This document shows positions 8,152 to 16,284 of a DNA stretch of 64,000 nt, piece after piece (the first letter of the stretch is position 1; every line of letters starts with the position of its first letter). The stretch spans positions 558,001-622,000 of the forward strand of contig NZ_JAFICD010000003.1 in the NCBI RefSeq assembly GCF_017833525.1, in the 5' to 3' direction. The stretch is from Duganella sp. 1411 (GTDB taxonomy: Bacteria; Pseudomonadota; Gammaproteobacteria; Burkholderiales; Burkholderiaceae_D). The translations under genes and the position numbers were made by a program. The notes under the pieces are model-generated. The model was not told the DNA's origin. It did no database searches and saw nothing but the letters and a program-made list of their open reading frames with translations.

Positions 8152-8246
8152 GCTTGTCCTGGTGTTTTTAACTTTCGGTAGTATAAAGTGGCCCACGGCT
8201 TTTTGCCGATGGGCACGGCTCGTGTCGGTGCCGGCGGCCTGCCCGC

Positions 8247-8486
8247 TCAGGCCTTGTACCCGGTGGCGACCATGTAATACTGCAGGGCGAACGAGGCGGT
8301 GGCCGCCAGCAGCGCCCGCGCGGCCCACAGTCTGCCGCCGATGCCCAGCAGGGGACGCTGGGCCACCGTGCCCCGGTAGGCGCGGTAGCCGAGATACATG
8401 TTCAGCGGACCGAACAGGAAGATGGTCACCATCAGGAACATCAGCGGGTAGGACAGGAAGATCAGGAAAAAGGTCAGCAGGTACAT
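8247..8486 (-). CDS. small integral membrane protein of unknown function
   Basis: A 79-residue protein with a very hydrophobic N-terminus (MYLLTFFLIFLSYPLMFLMVTIFLFG), a basic loop (GYRAYRGTVAQRP) and a second hydrophobic helix (ARALLAATASFALQYYMVATG). That gives two or three membrane spans. I do not recognise a family. It is transcribed divergently from the AmpG-like permease with an 89-bp gap. Codon use matches the neighbours, which supports a real gene. Confidence 0.62.
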   Translation of the reverse strand: MYLLTFFLIFLSYPLMFLMVTIFLFGPLNMYLGYRAYRGTVAQRPLLGIGGRLWAARALLAATASFALQYYMVATGYKA

Positions 8487-8575
8487 GATTTGGCGGAGTT
8501 CGGTTGCGTTCTGTTGGTTGTGTGCGTATGGTAACCGCCGTGAGCATAACAGCAGCGGCCGCCGCGAAAGGAAGT

Positions 8576-9841
8576 ATGAAGCCAGCGCAAGAACGCAACC
8601 CGTGGAGCTGGGTGCCCAGCATCTCGTTCAGCCAGGCGGTGCCCTACGTGGCGGTGATGATGCTGTCGACGGTGATGTATAAAAACCTCGGCGTGTCCAA
8701 CACCGACCTGGCGTTCTACACGGCCTGGCTGTACCTGCCGTGGGTGATCAAGCCGCTGTGGTCGCCGCTGGTCGAGCTGGTCGGCACCAAGCGGCGCTGG
8801 ATCGTCTTGCTGCAGCTGTTGACCGGCGCTTCATTGGCGGCGGTGGCGCTGACCTTGCACCTGCCGCAATTTTTCGCCATGAGCCTGGCCGTGCTGTGGC
8901 TGATGGCGTTCAGCTCGGCCACGCACGATATCGCCTCCGACGGCTATTACATGCTGGGCTTGCCCTCGCAGGGCCAGCAGGCCGCGTTCGTCGGCGTGCG
9001 CAGCGCGTTCTACAAGCTGGCGATGATCGCCGGCCAGGGCGGCATCGTCTACCTGGCCGGCCGCTTGATCCAGTCCAGCGGCGATCCGGCGTGGGCGTGG
9101 TCGGTGGTGTTCGGCGTGATGTCGGCGCTGTTTTTGCTGCTGTGCGCATACCATCAACTGATCCTGCCGCGCCCCGCTACGGACCGGCGCCACCGCGGCG
9201 GCGCGCTGTGGGCCGATTTCATTCACACCTTCCGCAGCTTTTTCCAGAAAAAAGGCATAGGCGCGATCCTCGGTTTTCTGCTGCTGTACCGCCTGGGCGA
9301 GGCGCAATTGCTGAAAATGGCGGCGCCGTTCCTGCTCGATCCGCGCGACAAGGGCGGCCTGGGCCTGAGCACGTCGGAGTTCGGCCTGGTCTACGGCACC
9401 ATCGGCGTGTGCGCGCTGGTGCTCGGCGGGCTGGCCGGCGGCGTGGTCATCTCGCGCTTCGGCCTCAAGCGCGCGCTGTGGCCGATGGTGGTCATCATGC
9501 ACGTGCCGGACTTGGTGTTCGTCTACCTGGCGACGGCGTTGCCGACCAGCACAGTGCTGATCTCCGCCTGCCTGGCCGTGGAGCAGTTCGGCTACGGCTT
9601 CGGCTTCGCCGCCTTCATGCTGTACATGATCCTGGTGGCCGACGGCGAGCATAAAACCGCCCACTACGCGATCTGCACCGGCTTCATGGCGCTGGGCATG
9701 ATGCTGCCGGGAATGGTCAGCGGCTGGATCCAGGCCCATCTCGGTTACCAGAACTTTTTCATCTGGGCCTGTATCTCGACCTTGCCGGCGTTTTTGATGA
9801 CGGCGCTGGTGGACATCGAGCCCGAATTCGGTAGGAAATAA
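8576..9841 (+). CDS. AmpG-like MFS permease
   Basis: A 421-residue polytopic membrane protein with about 12 predicted spans. The segments KPLWSPLVELVGTKRRWIVLLQ and SSATHDIASDGYYMLGLPSQGQQAAFVGVRSAFYKLAM match the AmpG/PAT-like branch of the MFS, whose E. coli member carries the equivalent ASQDIVFDAW motif and imports anhydromuropeptides. The ATG at 8576 has an AAGGA site. The location between murQ and a DigH-like glycosidase/sugar-kinase pair supports import of cell-wall sugars or muropeptides. MurT-type MurNAc import, as in Tannerella murTKQ, is an equally good guess. Confidence 0.85.
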   Translation: MKPAQERNPWSWVPSISFSQAVPYVAVMMLSTVMYKNLGVSNTDLAFYTAWLYLPWVIKPLWSPLVELVGTKRRWIVLLQLLTGASLAAVALTLHLPQFFAMSLAVLWLMAFSSATHDIASDGYYMLGLPSQGQQAAFVGVRSAFYKLAMIAGQGGIVYLAGRLIQSSGDPAWAWSVVFGVMSALFLLLCAYHQLILPRPATDRRHRGGALWADFIHTFRSFFQKKGIGAILGFLLLYRLGEAQLLKMAAPFLLDPRDKGGLGLSTSEFGLVYGTIGVCALVLGGLAGGVVISRFGLKRALWPMVVIMHVPDLVFVYLATALPTSTVLISACLAVEQFGYGFGFAAFMLYMILVADGEHKTAHYAICTGFMALGMMLPGMVSGWIQAHLGYQNFFIWACISTLPAFLMTALVDIEPEFGRK

Positions 9842-9890
9842 GAAATGGGCGTCCCCGGCATTACAATACGATGCTCAACTGAATCGGGGA

Positions 9891-11561
9891 ATGGTTTTGG
9901 TTTTTAATGCAAAGAAGCGGCTGACGTTGACCGCCGGCGTGGCCGGCGTCATGGCGGCCTTGCTGGAGGGCTGTTCCAGCACGCCGACGGCGCCCGCCGC
10001 GGACGGCGCGCCGGTGGCGCCGCCGCGCCCGCCCGCAACATCGGGGCCGGCGCCGATGCCGCCGCCGCCGCCGTTCGATCCGAACATGCCGCCGCCGGCG
10101 CCGCGTGAATTCCGCGCCGCCTGGGTGTCGACCGTGGCCAATATCGATTGGCCCAGCCGCAACAACCTGAGTCCCGAGAAGCAGCAGGCCGAGGCGGTCG
10201 CCATCCTGGAGCGCTGCAAGGCGCTGAACCTGAACGCGGTCGTGCTGCAGGTGCGTCCCAGCGCGGACGCCATCTACCCGTCCGAGCTGGAGCCGTGGTC
10301 GGAGTTCCTGACCGGCCAGCAGGGCCGCGCGCCCAAGGGCGGCTACGATCCGCTGCAGTTCTGGATCGAGCAGGCGCACGCGCGCGGGCTCGAGCTGCAC
10401 GCGTGGTTCAACCCCTACCGCGCCCGCCACGCGACGGCCAAGTCGCCGCTGGCGCGCAACCATATCGCCAACACCAATCCGGAAGCGGTCAAGACCTACG
10501 GCCGCTATCTGTGGATGGACCCGGGCGAGTCGGCCGCCTCGCAGCGCACGCTCGACGTCATCCTCGACGTGGTGCGCCGTTATGACATCGACGGCGTGCA
10601 TATCGACGATTATTTCTATCCGTATCCGATCGACACGCCCAACGCCGCCGGCCCCGAGGGCGTGGCGCTCGATGGCGGCGTCGGTGGCAAGCAGGAGCTC
10701 GAATTCCCGGACCAGCCGTCGTGGCAGCGCTATCTGCTGGGCGGCGGCACCTTGGACCGGCCGCACTGGCGGCGCCAGAACGTCAACGCGCTGATCCAGG
10801 CGCTGTACCTGGGCATCCACAAGGAAAAGAGCTGGGTGCGCTTTGGCATCAGTCCGTTCGGCATCGGCCGGCCGGACCGGCGCCCGCCGGGCATCGTCGG
10901 CTTCAGCCAGTACGACAAGCTGTACGCGGACGCCGAGCTGTGGCTGGCCAACGGCTGGCTCGACTACCTGGCGCCGCAGCTGTACTGGCCGGTGGCGCAG
11001 GCGCCGCAGGCGTTCGACGTGCTGCTCGACTACTGGCTGGCGCAGAACCCGCGCGCGCGCCACGTCTGGCCGGGGCTGTACACCAGCCGCATCGACAACA
11101 CCGCCAAGACCTTCACGCCGGAGGAGATCGTCAAGCAGATCGGCGTCACGCGCAGCCGCGCCGGCGTGCGCGGCCACCTGCACTTTTCCATCGCCGCGCT
11201 GATGGAGAACCGCAAGGGCGTCGCCGACCAGCTCAAGGCGCAGGCCTATCAGACGGCGGCCTTGTCGCCGGCCACGCCGTGGCTGGGCGCGGAGGCGCCG
11301 GCGGCGCCCACCGCCCAGGCCCGGCGCGAAACGACCGGCGTCGGCGTGCGCCTGGCCGCCGGCGCTGGCAAGCCGGTGTCGCATTACGCGATCTGGAGCC
11401 GTTACGGCTCGGAATGGCGGTTCGCGGTGGCGCCGGCGTCGCGCCCGGTGTTGCTGTTGGCGGACGACGCCGCCGGCGCGGCGGCGGAAATGGTGGTCGT
11501 CAGCGCGGTCGACCGTCTTGGCAACGAAAGCGCGCGCGTCAGCGCCTACAAGCGGAGCTGA
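9891..11561 (+). CDS. DigH-like glycosyl hydrolase lipoprotein (GHL10/YddW family)
   Basis: A 556-residue lipoprotein with lipobox LEGC at 25-28 and a Pro-rich linker (about 33-70). A GHL10 TIM-barrel domain follows, starting EFRAAWVSTVANIDWPS and including VVLQVRPSADAIYPSELEPWSEFLTG, LELHAWFNPYRA, the acidic DIDGVHIDDYFYPYP and GISPFGIGRP. E. coli DigH (YddW) of this family cleaves peptide-free glycan strands. A C-terminal beta-rich domain (about 455-555) resembles a fibronectin-like module. The gene ends 2 bp before the sugar kinase start, indicating one transcript. It would feed glycan fragments to the permease upstream. Confidence 0.88.
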   Translation: MVLVFNAKKRLTLTAGVAGVMAALLEGCSSTPTAPAADGAPVAPPRPPATSGPAPMPPPPPFDPNMPPPAPREFRAAWVSTVANIDWPSRNNLSPEKQQAEAVAILERCKALNLNAVVLQVRPSADAIYPSELEPWSEFLTGQQGRAPKGGYDPLQFWIEQAHARGLELHAWFNPYRARHATAKSPLARNHIANTNPEAVKTYGRYLWMDPGESAASQRTLDVILDVVRRYDIDGVHIDDYFYPYPIDTPNAAGPEGVALDGGVGGKQELEFPDQPSWQRYLLGGGTLDRPHWRRQNVNALIQALYLGIHKEKSWVRFGISPFGIGRPDRRPPGIVGFSQYDKLYADAELWLANGWLDYLAPQLYWPVAQAPQAFDVLLDYWLAQNPRARHVWPGLYTSRIDNTAKTFTPEEIVKQIGVTRSRAGVRGHLHFSIAALMENRKGVADQLKAQAYQTAALSPATPWLGAEAPAAPTAQARRETTGVGVRLAAGAGKPVSHYAIWSRYGSEWRFAVAPASRPVLLLADDAAGAAAEMVVVSAVDRLGNESARVSAYKRS

Positions 11562-11563
11562 CG

Positions 11564-12469
11564 GTGGGCGCCCTCGATCTCGGTCTGGGCATCGACGCGG
11601 GCGGCACGCGGACCCGCTGGGCGCTGGCCGACGCGGCCGGGACCATCGTCGCCGAGGGTGGCGTGGGCGGCATGTCGGCGCTGCAAATGGCCAGCGATGC
11701 CGGACGCGACGCCGTGCGCGGCATCTTGACCCTGTTGGCGGCGCAAGCGCTGGCCGCCGGCCGGCCCGTGGCCGTGTGCGCCGGCCTGACCGGCTTCGAC
11801 GGATCGGCCGCGTTGCCGGCGCAATGGCTGGCCGAGTTGCTGGGCGTGGCGCCGGCGGCGGTGACCGTGCGCAACGACATCGAAATCGCCTATCTGGACA
11901 GCTTCGCGCCCGGCGAGGGCTATCTGGTGTACGCCGGCACCGGCTCGATCGCCGCGTGGATAGCCGCGGACGGCGCGTTCCACCGCGCTGGCGGACGCGG
12001 CGTGACGTTGGACGACGGCGGCGGCGGCTTCTGGATCGCGCGCGAAGCGATGCGCCACATCTGGCGCCAGGAGGACGAGGAGCCCGGCGCGTGGCGGCGC
12101 TCGCCAATGGCGCGCGCCGTGTTCGACCACGTCGGCGGCAGCGACTGGGACGCGTCGCGCCGGTTCATTTATGGCCAGGACAGGGGCGCGATCGGGCGGC
12201 TGGCGCTGGCCGTCGCCGCCAGCGTGGACGACGACCCGGTCGCGCGCGGCATCGCCGAGCAGGCCGGCCGCGAGCTGGCGCGCATCGGGCTGGCGCTGGT
12301 GCGCCGCTATGGGCCGCGTCCGATCGCCTTGGGCGGCCGCGCCGCCACCTTGCATCCGCTGATCGCGCAGGCGATGCGCGCGGCATTGCCGGCCGCGCTG
12401 CCGCTGATACAGCGTGAAACACAGGCGCACCACGCGGCGGCCCGTATTGCTCTAAACTCACGCAATTGA
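11564..12469 (+). CDS. BadF/BadG/BcrA/BcrD-type sugar kinase (MurK/NagK-like)
   Basis: A 301-residue ASKHA-fold kinase. The GTG start at 11564 is supported by GGAG six bases upstream and by the fold starting at once with GLGIDAGGTRTRWALAD (phosphate-1 motif, Asp11, GGT 13-15). Adenosine and phosphate-2 motifs follow as VYAGTGSIAAW and LDDGGGGFWIAREAM. The family includes GlcNAc kinase and the MurNAc/GlcNAc kinase MurK of Clostridium and Tannerella. Next to murQ this suggests phosphorylation of free MurNAc and/or GlcNAc at O6. Sugar preference is not readable from the sequence. Confidence 0.85.
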   Translation: MGALDLGLGIDAGGTRTRWALADAAGTIVAEGGVGGMSALQMASDAGRDAVRGILTLLAAQALAAGRPVAVCAGLTGFDGSAALPAQWLAELLGVAPAAVTVRNDIEIAYLDSFAPGEGYLVYAGTGSIAAWIAADGAFHRAGGRGVTLDDGGGGFWIAREAMRHIWRQEDEEPGAWRRSPMARAVFDHVGGSDWDASRRFIYGQDRGAIGRLALAVAASVDDDPVARGIAEQAGRELARIGLALVRRYGPRPIALGGRAATLHPLIAQAMRAALPAALPLIQRETQAHHAAARIALNSRN

Positions 12470-12488
12470 ATCGCTGCCGAGATCGCCC

Positions 12489-13493
12489 ATGAAGATAGTT
12501 CCGCTCACCGTTTTGTCCACCTTGATGGCGGTGCTCGCCGGCTGCGCCACCGTGCCGCCGCCGAGCGAGCCGCGCATCGACCGCAGCCTGAGCTCGCGCG
12601 GGCAGAGCGACCGGGTCAAGTACATCATTCTTCATTACACGGTGTCGGACCTGCCGCGCTCGATCAAGATCTTGACCCAGCAGGATGTCAGCGCGCACTA
12701 CCTGCTGACCGACACCGAGCAGCCCTTCTTCTACGCGCTGGTCGACGAGGCGCGCCAGTCCAACCACGCCGGCATCAGCAGCTGGAAGATTTATAACCAG
12801 CTCAACTCGGCGTCGATCGGCATCGAGATCGTCAATCCCGGCTTCACCGACACGCCGGAGGGCCGGGTGTGGTACCCGTTCAAGCAGGCGCAGATCGACC
12901 AGCTGATTGTGCTGCTCAAGGATATCGTCAAGCGGCATGGCATCAAGCCGGAAAACATCCTCGGCCACAACGACATCGCGCCGCAGCGCAAGCAGGACCC
13001 GGGGCCGCTGTTCCCGTGGAAGCAGCTGGCCGACGCCGGCTTGATCCCGTGGCCGGAGCCGAGCCGGGTGGCCGCGCGCCTGCCGGGGTATCAGCAGCAG
13101 TTGCCGGATGTGCTGTGGTTCCAGCTCAAGCTGGCGCAGCACGGCTATGCGGTGCCGCAGACGGGGCAATTCGACCAGGCGACGCGCAACGTGCTGGCGG
13201 TGTTCCAGTCCAAGTACCGGCAGTCGCTGTTCGACGGCACGCCGGATGCGGAGACGGCGGCCATCCTCGATGTGTTGACCAGCCCGCTGCCGGTGCAGGT
13301 ACCCGCGCCGGGCGCCGCGCCATCGGCGACGCCAGCCACCCGCGCGCCCGTCACGCCGACGCCGCCTATGCCGACCGCGCCTGTACTGGTGCGTACCGCA
13401 CCGGTCGCACCCGTTCCGGCGACACCCGTGCCGGCCCTGCCCGATGGGGTCGTTCCGCCGCCGCCGGCCACCGAACCGGTCGAATCGCAATAA
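12489..13493 (+). CDS. amiD: N-acetylmuramoyl-L-alanine amidase lipoprotein (AmiD-like)
   Basis: A 334-residue lipoprotein: lipobox LAGC at 16-19, then an Amidase_2 zinc domain (about 40-190). The Zn ligands can be placed: His49 in ILHYT, His160 in LGHNDIAP and Asp170 in RKQDPG, plus the Glu113 region GIEIVN. A peptidoglycan-binding domain (about 195-265; LAQHGYAVPQTGQFDQATRNVLAVFQ) and a long Pro/Ala/Thr tail follow. AmiD cleaves the MurNAc-L-Ala bond of cell-wall fragments from the outer membrane face. It lies 19 bp after the kinase gene, in the same apparent operon. Confidence 0.94.
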   Translation: MKIVPLTVLSTLMAVLAGCATVPPPSEPRIDRSLSSRGQSDRVKYIILHYTVSDLPRSIKILTQQDVSAHYLLTDTEQPFFYALVDEARQSNHAGISSWKIYNQLNSASIGIEIVNPGFTDTPEGRVWYPFKQAQIDQLIVLLKDIVKRHGIKPENILGHNDIAPQRKQDPGPLFPWKQLADAGLIPWPEPSRVAARLPGYQQQLPDVLWFQLKLAQHGYAVPQTGQFDQATRNVLAVFQSKYRQSLFDGTPDAETAAILDVLTSPLPVQVPAPGAAPSATPATRAPVTPTPPMPTAPVLVRTAPVAPVPATPVPALPDGVVPPPPATEPVESQ

Positions 13494-13511
13494 GCAAACG
13501 GGGACGCCGGC

Positions 13512-14123
13512 ATGAGTTCCACCATCGACTGCGAAGCGATCCCCGGCCACCCCGATTTTCGTCGGTTGGACAGCATCGCCGGCGTCGCCGTCGACCTGCG
13601 CTATGCGACGCCGGATAATTTTGTCGGCCGCGATCTGTACTCCCCGCTCGATTGCAACTGGCTGCACAAGAACGCTGCGGCGGCGCTGGAGCGGGCGGTC
13701 GCATGGCTGACCGAACGCCGTCCGGACTATACGCTGCTGGTGCTTGACGCCCTGCGTCCGCAACGGGTGCAGGAGCAGCTATGGCAGGCACTGCAGGGTA
13801 CCGATCTGCTGGGCTACATCGCCGAACCGGGGCGCGGCTCGATCCACTCGTTCGGCATGGCGCTCGACGTCACCTTGCTGGATGCGCAAGGGCGCGAGCT
13901 GGATATGGGGACCGGTTTCGACGACCTGAGTGAGCGCTCGCACCCGGCGAAGGAGGCGGAGTTGCTGGCGCGGGGCGAGCTGAATGCTCAGCAGGTAGAA
14001 AACCGTCGCTGGCTGCGCGACGCCATGCTCCAAGCCGGCTTCCATGGCATCAACAGCGAATGGTGGCACTTCGACTGCGGCGACCGGGTACTGGTGCGGC
14101 GCGACTATACGCGCGTGTTGTAA
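13512..14123 (+). CDS. ddpX: D-alanyl-D-alanine dipeptidase (VanX/DdpX family)
   Basis: A 203-residue M15D zinc dipeptidase. The signature SIHSFGMALD gives zinc ligands His112 and Asp119, and SEWWH gives catalytic Glu183 and ligand His186. The ATG is 18 bp after the amidase stop. There is no signal peptide, so it is probably cytoplasmic, as for E. coli DdpX. In this setting it would split D-Ala-D-Ala from recycled peptides for reuse. No vanA/vanH ligase genes are nearby, so a resistance role is unlikely. Confidence 0.93.
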   Translation: MSSTIDCEAIPGHPDFRRLDSIAGVAVDLRYATPDNFVGRDLYSPLDCNWLHKNAAAALERAVAWLTERRPDYTLLVLDALRPQRVQEQLWQALQGTDLLGYIAEPGRGSIHSFGMALDVTLLDAQGRELDMGTGFDDLSERSHPAKEAELLARGELNAQQVENRRWLRDAMLQAGFHGINSEWWHFDCGDRVLVRRDYTRVL

Positions 14124-14140
14124 ACTTTCCCAATCCCCCT

Positions 14141-14186
14141 AAATCACTCTAAATCACTCTAAATCAATCTAAATCAATCTAAATCA
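14141..14186 (+). repeat. 10-bp tandem repeat, about 4.6 copies
   Basis: Units AAATCACTCT (twice) and AAATCAATCT (twice) plus a partial unit, running directly into REP copy 2. It lies after the dipeptidase stop. The low copy number and simple sequence suggest replication slippage. Confidence 0.9.
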
Positions 14187-14266
14187 CGTAGGGCGGATTA
14201 GCGCAGCGTAATCGGCCATGCTTGCCCCGTTGGCGGCTCATCCATGACCGATTACGGCCCCACGTG
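14185..14266. repeat. REP-like element, copy 2 (shortened right arm)
   Basis: The left arm matches the other copies (CACGTAGGGCGGATTAG then CGTAATCGGCCATG). The right arm keeps the inner part ACCGATTACGG with one mismatch but lacks the outer CCTAATCCGCCC portion, going straight to CACGTG. This is a degraded or partly deleted copy between two convergent genes. Confidence 0.85.
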
Positions 14267-14281
14267 TTTCATCGGTAATTT

Positions 14282-15259
14282 CTACCGGTCCACCATCGCC
14301 ATGCGCTCCTCGCTGTAGCGCGGGCCGGCGACCTGCTTCAGCGCGTCGTCGAGGATGGCCATCTCACCGGCATCGAGCGTGATCCCGGCGGCGGCCACGT
14401 TCTGCTCCAGATACGTGCGGCGGCGCGTGCCGGGGATCGTGACGATGTCGTCGCCCCTGTGCATCGCCCACGCCAGCGCGATCTGTCCCGGCGTGACCCG
14501 CCGCGCCTCGGCCAGCTCGCGCACGATCGCCGCCGCCCGCATGTTGCGGTCGAAATTCTCGCCCTGCAGGCGCGGGTCCAGATGACGGAAGTCGCTCGGC
14601 GGATATTCCTCCGCGCGCTTGGCGCTGCCCGCCAGGAACCCCCGTCCCAGCGGACTGAACGCCACCAGCCCGATGCCCAGCTCGCGCAGCGCCGGGATCA
14701 CCTCCGCCTCCAGGTTGCGCTCCCACAGCGAATACTCGCTCTGCACCGCGCTGATCGGGTGCACCGCGTGCGCGCGGCGGATATTGGCCACGCCCGCCTC
14801 CGACAGCCCCAGATAGCGCACCTTGCCCTCCTTCACCAGATCGGCCATCACGCCGACCACCTCCTCCACCGGCACCAGCGGATCGATGCGGTGCTGGTAC
14901 AGCAGATCGATGTAGTCGGTGTTGAGCCGGCGCAGCGAGCCCTCGACCTTGTCGCGGATGCCGGCCGGGTCGCTGGTGACGCCGACCGTCTTGCCGTCGC
15001 GGATGTCGAAGCCGAACTTGGTGGCGAGGATCACCTCACCGCGCCGGCCTTCGAAGGCGCGGCCCAGCAGCGCCTCGTTGTCGTAGGGGCCGTATTGCTC
15101 GGCCGTGTCGAAGAAGTTGACGCCCAGGTCGAGCGCGCGGTGCAAGGTGGCGACCGCCTCGGTCTGGTCGGCCGGGCCGTAGGTGTTGCTCATGCCCATG
15201 CAGCCGAGGCCCTGCGCCGAGACCGTCAATCCCTGGCTGCCCAAAGTACGTTGTTTCAT
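14282..15259 (-). CDS. aldo/keto reductase
   Basis: A 325-residue NADPH-dependent AKR of the AKR13/YakC-like group. Visible are GLGCMGMSNTYGP, the catalytic Asp/Tyr in FFDTAEQYGPYDNE (about 49-62), Lys in ILATKFGF, His in LLYQHRIDP, and the cofactor loop FSPLGRGFLAG with the C-terminal GTRRRTYLEQN. The substrate is unknown. It is divergent from a LysR regulator with a 110-bp gap, a classic regulator/target arrangement. Confidence 0.93.
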   Translation of the reverse strand: MKQRTLGSQGLTVSAQGLGCMGMSNTYGPADQTEAVATLHRALDLGVNFFDTAEQYGPYDNEALLGRAFEGRRGEVILATKFGFDIRDGKTVGVTSDPAGIRDKVEGSLRRLNTDYIDLLYQHRIDPLVPVEEVVGVMADLVKEGKVRYLGLSEAGVANIRRAHAVHPISAVQSEYSLWERNLEAEVIPALRELGIGLVAFSPLGRGFLAGSAKRAEEYPPSDFRHLDPRLQGENFDRNMRAAAIVRELAEARRVTPGQIALAWAMHRGDDIVTIPGTRRRTYLEQNVAAAGITLDAGEMAILDDALKQVAGPRYSEERMAMVDR

Positions 15260-15369
15260 GATGACTCCTAGTCGATAGCATGGATTCAGTATGCCAACCG
15301 TCTAAAAAATACACAATCGGCTTAAAATGCAAAGCATTATTGATGCAGGTGCAACGGTGAGGCGGCGCG

Positions 15370-16284
15370 ATGATGGAAATGCTGAAAGAAATGGCGATCT
15401 TTGCGCAAGTGGTCGACAGCGGCGGGTTTTCCGCCGCCGCGCGCCACCTGAGTTTGACGACGTCGGCCGTGAGCCGCCACGTGTCGCGGCTGGAGGCGTA
15501 CATGGGCGGACGCCTGCTGCAGCGGACCACGCGCTCGGTGTCGCTGACCGAGCTGGGCGAGCAGGTGCACACCGCCTGCGTGCGCATGCTGAACACGGCG
15601 CGCGAAATCCACGCGCTGGCCGGCAGCTACAGCGCGCGGCCCAACGGCGTGGTGCGCATCAGCGCGCCGGTGGTGCTGGGGCAGCTGTGGTTGGCGCCTT
15701 TGCTGCCGGCGTTTCTGGACCGCTATCCGGAGGTCGACGTGCGCCTGTCGCTGGTGGACCGCAACGTCGATCTGATCGAGGAGGGCATCGACCTGGCGAT
15801 CCGCATCGCGGCCGATCTGGCGCCGGGGCTGGCGGCGCGGCCGCTGGGGCCGATGCGCTACTTGCTGGCGGCGTCGCCCGGTTATCTGGCCGCGCACGGA
15901 GTGCCGGCCACGCCGCAGGAATTGCCCGCGCATCGCTGCAATTACCTCGGCTACGCCCGCTTCGGCGCGGCCTGGACCATGCGGCGCGAGGGGAGCGGCG
16001 AAGCGGAGATCGTCAGCATCCGCGTGCCGTCGCGCTTGACGATCAATAACAGCGCGGCGCTGATGGGCGTGGTGGAGGCCGGCGGCGGCATCGGCCTGGT
16101 GCCGGATTTCACCGCACGCGCGGCGCTGGCGCAGGGGCGCGCGGTGCAGGTGCTGGCCGACTGGACGTTCGACGAGCCGTACGCCGGCACCGTGCACGCG
16201 GTGTACATGCCCGGGCCGCATCTGGCGCTGAAGGTGCGCGCGCTGATCGATTATCTGGTGGCCGAGGGCGGATTGGGCACGTAG
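15370..16284 (+). CDS. LysR-family transcriptional regulator
   Basis: A 304-residue LTTR: N-terminal winged HTH (MAIFAQVVDSGGFSAAARHLSLTTSAVSRHVSRLEAYMGGRLLQRTTR, about residues 8-56) and a substrate-binding domain from about 90. A GAGG site lies 8 bp before the first of three clustered in-frame ATGs. It is divergent from the aldo/keto reductase, its likely target and autoregulated partner. Its last 34 bp overlap the convergent dacB 3' end. The group resembles CrgA/YafC-type regulators of oxidoreductases; the inducer is unknown. Confidence 0.93.
   Translation: MMEMLKEMAIFAQVVDSGGFSAAARHLSLTTSAVSRHVSRLEAYMGGRLLQRTTRSVSLTELGEQVHTACVRMLNTAREIHALAGSYSARPNGVVRISAPVVLGQLWLAPLLPAFLDRYPEVDVRLSLVDRNVDLIEEGIDLAIRIAADLAPGLAARPLGPMRYLLAASPGYLAAHGVPATPQELPAHRCNYLGYARFGAAWTMRREGSGEAEIVSIRVPSRLTINNSAALMGVVEAGGGIGLVPDFTARAALAQGRAVQVLADWTFDEPYAGTVHAVYMPGPHLALKVRALIDYLVAEGGLGT

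Noticed and set aside
9861..12107. 748-codon minus-strand frame across the DigH-like and kinase genes
   Set aside because: Arg-rich nonsense translation; both plus-strand genes have clear active-site motifs and ribosome sites.
13512..14123. Possible vancomycin-resistance vanX gene
   Set aside because: The fold is the same, but there are no vanH/vanA/vanRS genes, the host is Gram-negative and the neighbours are wall-recycling genes. DdpX-like recycling is the better call.
14141..14186. CRISPR-like array
   Set aside because: Units are 10 bp, contiguous and without spacers; no cas genes. Simple tandem repeat.
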